64,000 nucleotides of DNA from Chlorobiota bacterium (GTDB lineage: Bacteria > Bacteroidota > Bacteroidia > Bacteroidales > F082): the NCBI GenBank assembly GCA_013151215.1, contig JAADIS010000005.1:16476-80475 (forward strand). The letters are read 5' to 3'. This document shows positions 18,327-26,300 of this stretch, piece after piece. Position numbers and translations under genes: made by a program. A model generated the notes under the pieces. That model ran no database searches. It saw only the letters and a program-made list of their open reading frames with translations, and was not told the DNA's origin. Each line of letters opens with the position of its first letter. Positions within the stretch are counted from its first letter, which is position 1.

Positions 18327-19397
18327 TTGAAAAAAACAGCAGTTGTAATCTTAAATTATAATGGCAGGAAGTTTCTTAACGATTTTCTTCCGGGGGTAAT
18401 CGAAAAATCGGTTAAGGACGCTGATGTTTGGGTTGCCGACAATTGCTCGACCGATGATTCAGTTGACTTGCTGAAAAATAAATTCCCAAATGTGAGCTTG
18501 ATCCTCAACAAAGCCAACACCGGCTATGCCGGCGGCTATAATGAGGCCTTAAATACGATCCGGCCAAAGGCTTACAAATATTATATCCTCTTGAATTCTG
18601 ATATTGAGGTTAGTGATGGCTGGGTAAAACCTCTTGAGGGCTTAATGCAAGCCAATGATGATGTTGCCGCCTGCCAACCTAAAATTCTTTCGTTTTATGA
18701 AAACGCTAAGTTCGAGTATGCCGGTGCCTCAGGTGGATTTATCGATAAATATGGTTATCCCTTTTGCAGGGGAAGGCTTTTTCAGTCGTTGGAAACCGAT
18801 AGGGGGCAATATGACGATGAGCGGGAAGTTTTTTGGGCAAGCGGCGCCTGCATGATGATCCGCTCCGATGTTTTTCATGACCATGACGGCTTCGACGCCG
18901 ACTTTTTCGCGCATATGGAGGAAATCGACCTCTGTTGGAGGATGAAGAATTCAGCTTACCGAATAATGGTTTGCCCGTCATCTACTGTCTTTCATGTGGG
19001 CGGGGGGACACTTCCTAAAAAATCCTCAAGGAAGACATATTTGAACTTCAGGAACAACTTCAGCCTATTATATAAGAACCTGCCACAGGATGAGCTTCTT
19101 AAAGTATTTATACTTAGGTTGTTCCTTGATGGTGTTGCCGGGATTAAATTCCTTTTCCAAGCAGGTTTTTCCGATACCTACGCAGTTATCAAAGCACATT
19201 TCTATTTTTATCGTAACTTAGGCAAGCTCAAGCAGAAGCGCAAAAAATTAAAACAAAGGCACCTTAGCATGATTTATAGGGGCAATATTGTTTTTGAGCA
19301 TTATATACTTAGAAAAAGAAGGTTTGATGAATTGAAGGACGATAGTCTCAGCCCGCATTCTGGGAGGCTCAATGCCGTCGAAGATGGCATGCAATAA
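18327..19397 (+). CDS. Family 2 glycosyltransferase (rhamnosyltransferase-like)
   Basis: The start is TTG at 18327, since the GT2 core begins at once (KKTAVVILNYNG). The donor-binding region includes VWVADNCSTDDSV and LLNSDIEV (the DXD equivalent), then EYAGASGGFIDKYGYP, WASGACMMIRSDVF and the acceptor motif AHMEEIDLCWRMK near residue 200. The GGGTLPKKSSRKTYLNFRNN segment is typical of dTDP-rhamnosyl transferases. 356 residues with an amphipathic C-terminal helix and no full membrane segment. It probably builds lipopolysaccharide or capsule; the sugar is not certain. Confidence 0.9.
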   Translation: MKKTAVVILNYNGRKFLNDFLPGVIEKSVKDADVWVADNCSTDDSVDLLKNKFPNVSLILNKANTGYAGGYNEALNTIRPKAYKYYILLNSDIEVSDGWVKPLEGLMQANDDVAACQPKILSFYENAKFEYAGASGGFIDKYGYPFCRGRLFQSLETDRGQYDDEREVFWASGACMMIRSDVFHDHDGFDADFFAHMEEIDLCWRMKNSAYRIMVCPSSTVFHVGGGTLPKKSSRKTYLNFRNNFSLLYKNLPQDELLKVFILRLFLDGVAGIKFLFQAGFSDTYAVIKAHFYFYRNLGKLKQKRKKLKQRHLSMIYRGNIVFEHYILRKRRFDELKDDSLSPHSGRLNAVEDGMQ

Positions 19398-19433
19398 ATA
19401 GAATCGACAAACCCCCGGCTTCAGCCTTGGTGT

Positions 19434-20702
19434 TCAGCTCATTAGTTTATAACCAATCCTGCAGTGAAGGCATTTTCTTTGTCTGCAATAATTTTTATGA
19501 AGTTGAATCAGGGCCTGGCTTTGAAACGCGTTTATCGCCTTGATGCCCAATTTATTGAAATTATGGCAAATATTATTGTTTTCCGGTTTAATGGCTTCAA
19601 GCCATTTCACTGCCTTGTCCTCTAGTTCCACCATATTGTTCAATCGGCCATAAGTGAACATAAATGGAACAATGGTATTTATAAGCAATAGGTTGATTGA
19701 TGACTTCCCTAATTTTTTCTTGGATGTTTTTTTAACGATTTCCCCGAAACGGTAGTGATTGTCCCAATAGGCTGAGGCCGTGCATTCAAGTAGGTCCCTA
19801 ACATTCCCGAGTTTTTTTGTTTCAACTATATTAACAAGCTTTGCCGAGGATTTATGCAATAAATCGGCAAATTGTGATATTCTGATACATGGAAAATTTC
19901 CGGGCCGCATTCGCAGATGCTTCCATATTTTAACATCAAGGGGTTTTAGCTTATACTTATGCGAGAGGAAAACAAATTCTTTTTTTAATTTGTTATGATA
20001 ATCATCCATGGAATGGGTGTTGAGAAAGCCGGCCTGACCGAAAAGCAAAGCCTCTATTTGAAATTTGTTGTCCAGGTGCTTAGCAAAAACTGACGACAGC
20101 AGTTGTTTGGCAAGTAATTCAAAGGCTTCCGAGTTGGTGTTAAAACCAAACGCACGTGCGAGCTTCTGGTAAAACAATTCCTGAAAGTTGTTGTTCGTCG
20201 TATGTAAGTCGTTGATAAACAGCCTCGATTTGTCGTGTAGTCGCTCTATACCAATAGTGTCGAGCCACGAATGCAGGCTTAAATGATCTACTGACGAGAT
20301 GCTGTTTGCGCAGGCTATCCATGCCTTCGACGACATGAAGTCCTCATAAATATCAATCAGCTTTTCATCGAAACTTCCCTTTAATTCCAGGCAAGGGATT
20401 TTTTCACCGGATTTCCTTTTGATTATCAAATCGTTATTATAAACAACATGCAGAATTATATTGTCATAGCTATCATCATTTTGATGGCCGTGTTTTTTCC
20501 AGTCCGACGAGTTTATGTGGATTTCAATGTTCCCGGCCCAGGTTTGCCCTTGGATATTAATACGGGCATTAAAAAAATCAGGGCCGCTGTCTCTATTTAA
20601 CGTTCCCGGGCTTAAGATACTAAGACTCTGATTGTCTGTGGTCAATAAGTCGTTTCTTAATAATTTGTTCGACCAGAGGTAGCTTAGAAACTCTTCTTTC
20701 AT
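19434..20702 (-). CDS. DUF2851 family protein
   Basis: The 422 residues start MKEEFLSYLWSNKLL, with LNRDSGPDFFNARI and GNIEIHINSSDWKKHGHQND shortly after, the hallmark of DUF2851. The fold of that segment resembles nuclease-like domains, but no activity is established to my knowledge. The tail holds a cysteine cluster (CRQRKCLHCRIG), a possible metal site. It is single and convergent with the upstream GT2 gene. Confidence 0.88.
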   Translation of the reverse strand: MKEEFLSYLWSNKLLRNDLLTTDNQSLSILSPGTLNRDSGPDFFNARINIQGQTWAGNIEIHINSSDWKKHGHQNDDSYDNIILHVVYNNDLIIKRKSGEKIPCLELKGSFDEKLIDIYEDFMSSKAWIACANSISSVDHLSLHSWLDTIGIERLHDKSRLFINDLHTTNNNFQELFYQKLARAFGFNTNSEAFELLAKQLLSSVFAKHLDNKFQIEALLFGQAGFLNTHSMDDYHNKLKKEFVFLSHKYKLKPLDVKIWKHLRMRPGNFPCIRISQFADLLHKSSAKLVNIVETKKLGNVRDLLECTASAYWDNHYRFGEIVKKTSKKKLGKSSINLLLINTIVPFMFTYGRLNNMVELEDKAVKWLEAIKPENNNICHNFNKLGIKAINAFQSQALIQLHKNYCRQRKCLHCRIGYKLMS

Positions 20703-20778
20703 ACTAAATATTTTTAGGATTTATTAGTCAATAGTTTGATCGTTAAAATTAATTCTTTGTGAATTCAATTTGTTTAGT

Positions 20779-20786
20779 TAATTTTG
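20779..20786 (+). promoter_or_regulatory. Promoter (TTTG-N19-TAATTTTG) for the zapA operon
   Basis: TTTG at 20756-20759 and TAATTTTG at 20779-20786 are separated by 19 nt, matching both elements of the Bacteroidota sigma-ABfr promoter. The first gene starts at 20810. Confidence 0.65.
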
Positions 20787-20809
20787 CGTTGTTAAATTTA
20801 CATATTAAT

Positions 20810-21097
20810 ATGTTAAGTGAGCAAACTTTAGTTTCAGGAATAGAGCATAAAGTTAGGAAATTAATTGAAAGGAATATATTTTTAAGTAAAGAAAACGAAG
20901 AGCTTAAATTATTGTTGGGAAAACTGAGCGACGAGAAATCGCAGATCAGCAATGAGCTTAAGCAGAAGAAAAGTGAAATTTTTAACTATACTATAGCAGA
21001 TACGCTTGAAGTAGAACTTGGAGTTGAAGAGGGTAGAAAAAAGATCGATAATCTTTTAGTGGAGATTGAAAAGTGTATTGAAGTTTTAAGTGACTAA
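20810..21097 (+). CDS. Small coiled-coil protein upstream of zapA
   Basis: ATG 20810 is preferred over an in-frame start at 20759, because the latter precedes the promoter box. The 95-residue product is predicted to be almost entirely helical (VRKLIERNIFLSKENEELKLLLGKL is heptad-rich; core 'ENEELKLLLGKL'), resembling ZapB-like division coiled coils. It lies 15 bp upstream of zapA and is co-transcribed, which suggests a role with ZapA at the FtsZ ring. That role is inferred from context only. Confidence 0.8.
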   Translation: MLSEQTLVSGIEHKVRKLIERNIFLSKENEELKLLLGKLSDEKSQISNELKQKKSEIFNYTIADTLEVELGVEEGRKKIDNLLVEIEKCIEVLSD

Positions 21098-21112
21098 TAT
21101 AATTGTTTGGGT

Positions 21113-21415
21113 GTGGCCGAAAAGAAAGTTAATATTAATGTATCTATTGCAGGAAGGCCATACAGTTTAACAATAAACCAAAGCGACGAGGAAGAGGTCA
21201 GGGAAGCCGCAAAAAGGGTTAACCAGGCAATAAAAGATTATTCAAATGCGTTTGAATACAAAGATCATCAAGATTTATTCGCGATGATGTCGTTGCAGTT
21301 CGCTGCAAATTCAATACATCTGGAATATGAGAAAACATTTCGCGATGAAGAGATGTTGAAAAAGTTATCGGAGATAGATGATTTGCTCGCAGGGCAATTA
21401 TCTGACGAAAAGTAA
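21113..21415 (+). CDS. zapA: Cell division protein ZapA
   Basis: ZapA binds and bundles FtsZ filaments. The N-terminus KKVNINVSIAGRPYSLTI and the EEVREAAKRVNQAIKDY helix are the ZapA fold, with a C-terminal coiled coil (~60-95). I chose GTG 21113 (MAEKK...); an in-frame TTG at 21107 would add two residues. About 100 residues, family length. A 6S-like RNA follows directly, as in many bacteria. Confidence 0.92.
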   Translation: MAEKKVNINVSIAGRPYSLTINQSDEEEVREAAKRVNQAIKDYSNAFEYKDHQDLFAMMSLQFAANSIHLEYEKTFRDEEMLKKLSEIDDLLAGQLSDEK

Positions 21416-21440
21416 AAAGAGTTCTTTAAAATATAATATT

Positions 21441-21650
21441 ACCCGCTTAGTTCAACAGTTTGTAAACTCAACAGTATAATAATTGGGGACAAGCTCGAGG
21501 ATGGTAGGACAGGCCTGAGTACCCTGACTTTTACGTCAGGGGATTCTCCTTTGTAAAAGGAGGACGCTGGACGTTCGAATATCCAGGCAGCCCCATGCGT
21601 TCCATAATCGGGGTTTACAAAACTCCTGAATTTTGCGGGTTTTATTTTTT
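21441..21650 (+). ncRNA. ssrS: 6S-type RNA (Bacteroidota form) downstream of zapA
   Basis: The roughly 210-nt intergenic region folds into a rod. The outer closing helix pairs ACCCGC (21441-21446) with GCGGGT (21635-21640) and AGTTTGTAAAC (21457-21467) with GTTTACAAAACT (21613-21624). Two unpaired sides of about 17 nt (21468-21484 and 21595-21612) form a central bubble. The apical part starts with GGGG/CCCC (21485-21488/21591-21594) and contains hairpins CCTGAC/GTCAGG, CTCCTTT/AAAGGAG and CTGGA/TCCAG. A T-rich tract ends the element. Closing stem, bubble and apical stem is the 6S RNA plan (an open-promoter mimic that binds RNA polymerase). The site just after zapA is the classical ssrS location. 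A tRNA reading fails because acceptor and T-arm do not pair properly. Confidence 0.72.
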
Positions 21651-21677
21651 CAGGCTATTTGCTCACAAAACAAATAA

Positions 21678-23267
21678 ATGATGGGAGAGATAATAGTTTA
21701 CATCGCAATTGCAATTGTTTCCATTGGTGTTGGGTTCTTCCTTGCTAAATCGGTTTTACGAAAGTCGATTGTCAAGGACAGCGAATCGCTGATGGAGGCT
21801 GCGAAAGAAAAATTACAGGAGGCTAAGGAAAGAATGGAGGAGTCCAGGGAAAAGGCCGAGGTGATAAAGAAAGAAAAGATCTTACAGGCAAAGGAAAAGT
21901 TCCTTCAGTTAAGGTCAGAGCATGAAAAACTAATCAACGAGAGAAACAGTAAGATTCAGGTTACCGAAAATCGAATAAAGCAGAAAGAAAGCACTTTGTC
22001 GAAAAAGATTGAGGAGGCACAGAGAAAGCAGCGCGAATTCGATGCGCTCAAGAACAACTTAGAAAACCAGCTGGAGATACTCGACAAAAAACAAGAGGAA
22101 GTTGATAAGATGCATAAAAATCAAGTTAAGATGCTTGAGGAAATTAGTCATCTTTCGGCAGAAGAGGCAAAAAAGGAGCTGGTGGAAACCCTGAAAGGCG
22201 AAGCAAAATCAGAAGCCATGGTCCACATCAAGGATATAATGGAAGAGGCTAAGATTACTGCAAACCAGCAGGCCAAAAAAATTGTTATAGAAACGATACA
22301 AAGAACAGCCGCCGAGCACGCAATAGAAAATACTGTTACCGTGTTCAATATCGACAGCGATGCCATAAAAGGCAGAATCATAGGAAGAGAGGGGCGCAAC
22401 ATAAGGGCTTTGGAAGCCATGACGGGAATCGAGATTATTATCGACGACAGCCCTGACGCGATCCTGCTTTCAGGTTTCGACCCCATCCGCAGGGAGGTGG
22501 CCCGTCTCTCGCTTCAAAAACTTGTTACCGACGGAAGGATACACCCTGCCCGTATCGAGGAAGTTGTGGCTAAGACCAAGAACGAGGTGGAACAGGAGAT
22601 TATCGAAAGAGGCAAAAGGACTATAATCGATCTGGGCATACACAATGTTCACCACGAGCTCATCAAGCTGATCGGCAAGATGAAATATCGCTCATCATAC
22701 GGCCAGAATTTGTTGGCCCACTCCATCGAGGTTGCCAACTTAAGTGCCACCATGGCCTCCGAGCTGGGCTTAAACCCGAAAATTGCCAAAAGGGCTGGCC
22801 TGTTGCACGATATCGGCAAGATAGCGGAGAACGAAGCCGAGTTGCCCCACGCATTGTTGGGAATGAAGCTGGCTGAGAAATACCGCGAGAAACACGATGT
22901 CTGCAATGCTATCGGCGCCCACCACGACGAAATAGAAATGGAAACGATGATCGCGCCCATCGTTCAGGTCTGCGATGCCATTTCGGGGGCGAGGCCGGGC
23001 GCCCGCCGCGAAATCGTTGACGCTTATATACAGCGCCTTAAAAAACTTGAGGGGCTTGCCCTGGCTTATCCCGGGGTTGTGAAAACCTACGCTATACAGG
23101 CTGGCCGCGAACTCAGGGTTATAGTTGGCGCCGATAAAGTAACCGATAGCGAGGCCGATAAACTTTCGTATGAGCTTTCCCGACAGATACAGGAAGAAAT
23201 GACTTACCCCGGACAGATTAAAATTACCGTTATTCGCGAGACAAGGGCAATAAGTTACGCTAAATAA
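21678..23267 (+). CDS. rny: Ribonuclease Y
   Basis: RNase Y is a membrane-tethered endonuclease that starts mRNA decay. It has an N-terminal transmembrane helix (~4-24), a long charged coiled coil (~30-190), a KH domain ([22 protein letters not shown], core '[11 protein letters not shown]', near residue 235) and an HD domain ([11 protein letters not shown], then AGLLHDIGK near residue 375, and GAHHDEIE). 529 residues is slightly longer than the typical ~515-520. A second ATG lies one codon downstream. Confidence 0.96.
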   Translation: MMGEIIVYIAIAIVSIGVGFFLAKSVLRKSIVKDSESLMEAAKEKLQEAKERMEESREKAEVIKKEKILQAKEKFLQLRSEHEKLINERNSKIQVTENRIKQKESTLSKKIEEAQRKQREFDALKNNLENQLEILDKKQEEVDKMHKNQVKMLEEISHLSAEEAKKELVETLKGEAKSEAMVHIKDIMEEAKITANQQAKKIVIETIQRTAAEHAIENTVTVFNIDSDAIKGRIIGREGRNIRALEAMTGIEIIIDDSPDAILLSGFDPIRREVARLSLQKLVTDGRIHPARIEEVVAKTKNEVEQEIIERGKRTIIDLGIHNVHHELIKLIGKMKYRSSYGQNLLAHSIEVANLSATMASELGLNPKIAKRAGLLHDIGKIAENEAELPHALLGMKLAEKYREKHDVCNAIGAHHDEIEMETMIAPIVQVCDAISGARPGARREIVDAYIQRLKKLEGLALAYPGVVKTYAIQAGRELRVIVGADKVTDSEADKLSYELSRQIQEEMTYPGQIKITVIRETRAISYAK

Positions 23268-23318
23268 TAATATTCTTTTTTTTGAACGGCAATGTTAAAT
23301 TAAACTATAAAAATTATT

Positions 23319-23804
23319 ATGAGAAAATTGATCTTGATCAGCATGTTTGCTGTAATCGCATTGGGTGTTGATGCTCAGCATGTTTTTGAAAAGGGAAGCA
23401 TAATGTTCAATGCAGGCACAGGATTGCCACATAGCAACGGCTTTGTTCCTACAATAAATTTTAGCGGGGAAGTTGGGGCAATACCCACAGGTACCGTGGG
23501 ATTGGTTTCCTTCGGCGGCTTGACGGAGTTTCAATTTGCCGACAATGGTATTGATATTTATCCGAAGTTTTATATCGGCGGCCGTGCTGCGTGGCATCTG
23601 CATGCTTTTCAAAGCGATGAATTCGATGCTTATGGAGGTGTGGGATTCGGAATCTCGATTGCCGGGAAAGGATATGGCTCTATCCCCGAGCCGGACGTCT
23701 TTGTTGGTGGCCGATGGATGTTCTCGCCCGGAATGGGCTTGTTTGCAGAGCTTGGATATACAGGTTTGAGCAGCGCAAAGTTCGGAATTAGCTTCGGGCT
23801 TTAA
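23319..23804 (+). CDS. Small outer-membrane beta-barrel-like protein
   Basis: The 161-residue protein has a signal peptide ending DAQ (residue ~20). The mature part alternates hydrophobic and polar residues in about six to eight Gly-rich strands (FNAGTGLP, VGLVSFGGLTEF, YGGVGFGISI, MGLFAELGYTG) and ends in an aromatic/hydrophobic GISFGL strand. This looks like a small OmpA/OmpW-type porin-like barrel common in Bacteroidota. No specific family is recognised. Followed by a strong terminator. Confidence 0.75.
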   Translation: MRKLILISMFAVIALGVDAQHVFEKGSIMFNAGTGLPHSNGFVPTINFSGEVGAIPTGTVGLVSFGGLTEFQFADNGIDIYPKFYIGGRAAWHLHAFQSDEFDAYGGVGFGISIAGKGYGSIPEPDVFVGGRWMFSPGMGLFAELGYTGLSSAKFGISFGL

Positions 23805-23817
23805 AAAAACTCGGAAT

Positions 23818-23851
23818 AAAAAAAAGCCTCCCGTTTCAGGAGGCTTTTTTT
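23818..23851 (+). terminator. Intrinsic terminator
   Basis: AAAGCCTCC pairs with GGAGGCTTT around a 7-nt loop and is followed by TTTTTT. It ends the beta-barrel gene at 23319-23804. Confidence 0.9.
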
Positions 23852-24031
23852 ATGCCATTATAATACCATATAGCTAATGGAGCTTTAAGGGTTACGGCTA
23901 TGGTGCGTGCCGTTGTTTCTACTTCTAATTATTCTATTTACAAACCTACTAGAATTTGGAACACGAACTTTGTATTTACCTCAATTTCAGGCATGTACTA
24001 TGAGCCGATGTTGTAAGCAGTTTTACTTCTT

Positions 24032-24613
24032 TCAAAATAATCCGTAACACCCAAAATCTTTTGTTTTTAACATTTTATTGATCTCATTTTTGTCAAAATA
24101 TTTTGGGTCAAATTCTCCGCCTAACCATTCAACATATTCTTCGTATTCTTCATGCTCAGGATGTTTTAAAATTTCCAACAGATTAGAATATCCCCAAATT
24201 CCCCCACAATCCTCAGGCGGACAATTATTCTTTCCTGTCAAACAAGTCGGAATAATCTCATTCACTCCATTTTTCTCTATCTTTTCTAATATGATGTCAT
24301 GTTCCCAACTATCCCCAAAATCATATTCATAAATTATTTTGTCTTTTTCTTTCTTCAATAGGTCGGAAATTTTCATTTTTGAATAATCAACATTGTCCAA
24401 GTCGTCCCATAAATCATCATCCGCCATCCTTTGCAAATAAAAAGTCCGGTTTTTAATAAATTGATGTAAATGTGAATTTGTCCATCCCATTGTTGTCTGG
24501 ATTATTTTATGAAAATCTGATAATAATAAGTCCGATGGAACTAATATTCGTCTCCATATTTTAGGTTTACTACCCTTTAACCCGATTTGAATTTGATATG
24601 TCTTTGTTGTCAT
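24032..24613 (-). CDS. pRiA4b ORF-3-like (IS1096 TnpR-like) protein
   Basis: The 193 residues open TYQIQIGLKGSKPKIWRRILVP and continue FHKIIQTTMGWTNSHLHQF, the pRiA4b ORF-3 family signature, with YEYDFGDSWEHDI near residue 97 and the Cys-containing NNCPPEDCGGIWGY near residue 130. Family members occur on plasmids, next to transposons and in chromosomes; function is unproven. The gene is AT-richer than its neighbours and stands alone between operons, so horizontal acquisition is plausible. Confidence 0.88.
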   Translation of the reverse strand: MTTKTYQIQIGLKGSKPKIWRRILVPSDLLLSDFHKIIQTTMGWTNSHLHQFIKNRTFYLQRMADDDLWDDLDNVDYSKMKISDLLKKEKDKIIYEYDFGDSWEHDIILEKIEKNGVNEIIPTCLTGKNNCPPEDCGGIWGYSNLLEILKHPEHEEYEEYVEWLGGEFDPKYFDKNEINKMLKTKDFGCYGLF

Positions 24614-24681
24614 ATTATTTTTTTATTGTTGTATTTGCGTCTATCCCAATTGCCCACAACTACCGATAAAAACCTGCTTGC

Positions 24682-25227
24682 TTATTTGTCCTCAAATTCC
24701 CTAATAAGCTCTTCAGGAGTCTTACCTAAGTTTTTCAAGGAAATCGTGGCATCATCAACATATTCATTATCAGGATATTGATCAATGAACTTTTTGTAAT
24801 ATCTTTCTGCGTTTACATTGTCTTTCAATAAATCCTCAAAAACAAAGGCTTTCAGGAACAAAGCATAAGGCGCATTGCTGCTCTCAGGGTAATGATCAAT
24901 TACCATGTTTAATGATTTAATGGCAGCAACAGGCTTTCTCATGTTCATTAAGATATCTGCCGATTTTAAATAGTATTCCGGGGCAAGGCTGTCCTCGTGG
25001 TTGCTTTTAGCCCACTTAATATAAAAATCCGATAACTTCAAAGCATCGTCGCGATTTATTTTTTGTGGGTTCGCATTGGCAAATAGAACTCTTTCATAAT
25101 ACGATATGCTATCGGCAATATTATCTTCAATAATATTGTTCTCATCGGCTTTTTGCTCCGAATTATTGCACGAGCCACTAATAAATGCAATAAGCAAACT
25201 AATTGTAAACAATTTTAAATATCTCAT
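24682..25227 (-). CDS. TPR-containing lipoprotein (BamD/YbgF-like)
   Basis: ATG 25227 (MRYLKLF...) is chosen over a TTG two codons upstream. The signal peptide ends in a lipobox (SGSC, Cys ~20). Residues ~60-175 hold TPR-like helical pairs (AIKSLNMVIDHYPESSNAPYALF and AERYYKKFIDQYPDNEYVDDA; core 'FIDQYPDNEY'), as in BamD and YbgF. It is the third gene of the ruvX-def operon (16 bp after def). Periplasmic face of the outer or inner membrane; role unknown. Confidence 0.85.
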   Translation of the reverse strand: MRYLKLFTISLLIAFISGSCNNSEQKADENNIIEDNIADSISYYERVLFANANPQKINRDDALKLSDFYIKWAKSNHEDSLAPEYYLKSADILMNMRKPVAAIKSLNMVIDHYPESSNAPYALFLKAFVFEDLLKDNVNAERYYKKFIDQYPDNEYVDDATISLKNLGKTPEELIREFEDK

Positions 25228-25243
25228 ATTCAATTATTTAATG

Positions 25244-25810
25244 TTAACGTCTTGATTTTTTTCTCGGATATATCATTTTATATTCAGCGGGGGAGATACC
25301 GTTCGAGATGTCCTTTAGCTTTCGTTTTAAAAGCATCTTTTTTAGTTGGGGAAGCCTTTCAACGAAAACTATACCTTCGGTATGATCATATTCGTGCTGA
25401 ATAATACGGCTCAGCATGCCGCTATATTCCTCTTCGTGAGTTGCGAAGTCCTGATCCTGATACGTGATCCTGATCGTTTCATGCCTTTTCACGAACTCAT
25501 TGATGCCGGGAACACTCAAACAGCCTTCCTCCATTTCCCATTCCTCACCCTCAAGAGAGGTGATTCTTGCATTGATAAAAACCTTCTTGAAGTCCTTGGC
25601 CTCTTCAAACTCTTCAGCGTAGGGGGATGCATCGATCACAAATAACCTGATGGGCCGGTTTATTTGTTGTGCTGCCAGCCCGACACCGCGCGAATTATAC
25701 ATGGTTTCATACATATCATCGATCAGCTTATCCAGTCCTGGATAGTCTTTTTCTATTTCTTCACCTACCTTTTTAAGGATAGGATGTCCATACGCCGTAA
25801 TAGCCAACAT
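25244..25810 (-). CDS. def: Peptide deformylase
   Basis: It removes the N-formyl group from nascent proteins. The three metal-site motifs are present: GVGLAAQQ (~residue 43), EEGCLSVPG with the Cys ligand (~residue 97), and HEYDHTEG with both His ligands (~residue 139). 188 residues, type I length. It is between ruvX (14 bp upstream) and a TPR lipoprotein (16 bp downstream), an arrangement known in this phylum. Confidence 0.96.
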   Translation of the reverse strand: MLAITAYGHPILKKVGEEIEKDYPGLDKLIDDMYETMYNSRGVGLAAQQINRPIRLFVIDASPYAEEFEEAKDFKKVFINARITSLEGEEWEMEEGCLSVPGINEFVKRHETIRITYQDQDFATHEEEYSGMLSRIIQHEYDHTEGIVFVERLPQLKKMLLKRKLKDISNGISPAEYKMIYPRKKSRR

Positions 25811-25824
25811 CTTTTTTCTTTAGT

Positions 25825-26238
25825 TTATTCCAACGATTTCAAATACGATTGCAGTATCAATACGGCACTAATTTTATCAACCATTGCCTTGTCGCGGCGT
25901 TTCTTCTTGCTCAAACCGCCGTCAATCATGCTTTGAAAAGCGATTTTAGATGTAAACCGTTCATCGTATCTTTCAATTTTCATGTCAGGGAATTTCTTTT
26001 TAAGCACGCCCACGAAGGGCTCAATGTATTTTGTTGAATCAGAGGGTCGATTGTTCATATCCTTTGGCTCGCCGACAACAATAGACTCTACATCCTCATT
26101 GTTGACGTATTCGCTAATATATTTCAACAATTCCTTTGTTTGGACAGTACAGAGTGCCGTTGCGATAATCTTCTCGTTATCGGTAACCGCAATACCTGTC
26201 CTTTTACGACCATAGTCCAGTGCTAGTATTCTACCCAT
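25825..26238 (-). CDS. ruvX: Putative Holliday junction resolvase / pre-16S rRNA nuclease YqgF
   Basis: ATG 26238 gives the family N-terminus MGRILALDYGRKRTGIAVTD, where LALDYG carries the first catalytic Asp of the RNase H-like fold; a longer frame upstream adds only a non-conserved tail. VGEPKDMNNRP and the DERFTS motif (~residue 92) are conserved, as is the C-terminal KDKAMVDKISA-like helix. 137 residues. First gene of the ruvX-def-TPR operon. Confidence 0.93.
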   Translation of the reverse strand: MGRILALDYGRKRTGIAVTDNEKIIATALCTVQTKELLKYISEYVNNEDVESIVVGEPKDMNNRPSDSTKYIEPFVGVLKKKFPDMKIERYDERFTSKIAFQSMIDGGLSKKKRRDKAMVDKISAVLILQSYLKSLE

Positions 26239-26253
26239 TACAACTTGCAAAAA

Positions 26254-26285
26254 TAAAAAAAGGAGGCACAAAACCTCCTTTTTTA
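26254..26285 (-). terminator. Intrinsic terminator after hppA
   Basis: AAAGGAGG and CCTCCTTT flank a short loop (CACAAAA), with A-runs on one side and T-runs on the other. On the minus strand it ends the hppA transcript before ruvX begins. Confidence 0.85.
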
Positions 26286-26300
26286 ATATAGATGTGTTAT

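Noticed and set aside
21485..21595. tRNA-like features (CTTTTAC anticodon-like loop, TTCGAAT T-loop) in the RNA after zapA
   Set aside because: The acceptor ends pair only at GGGG/CCCC and the T-stem does not close canonically; a 6S-type rod with closing stems and bubble explains the whole region better.
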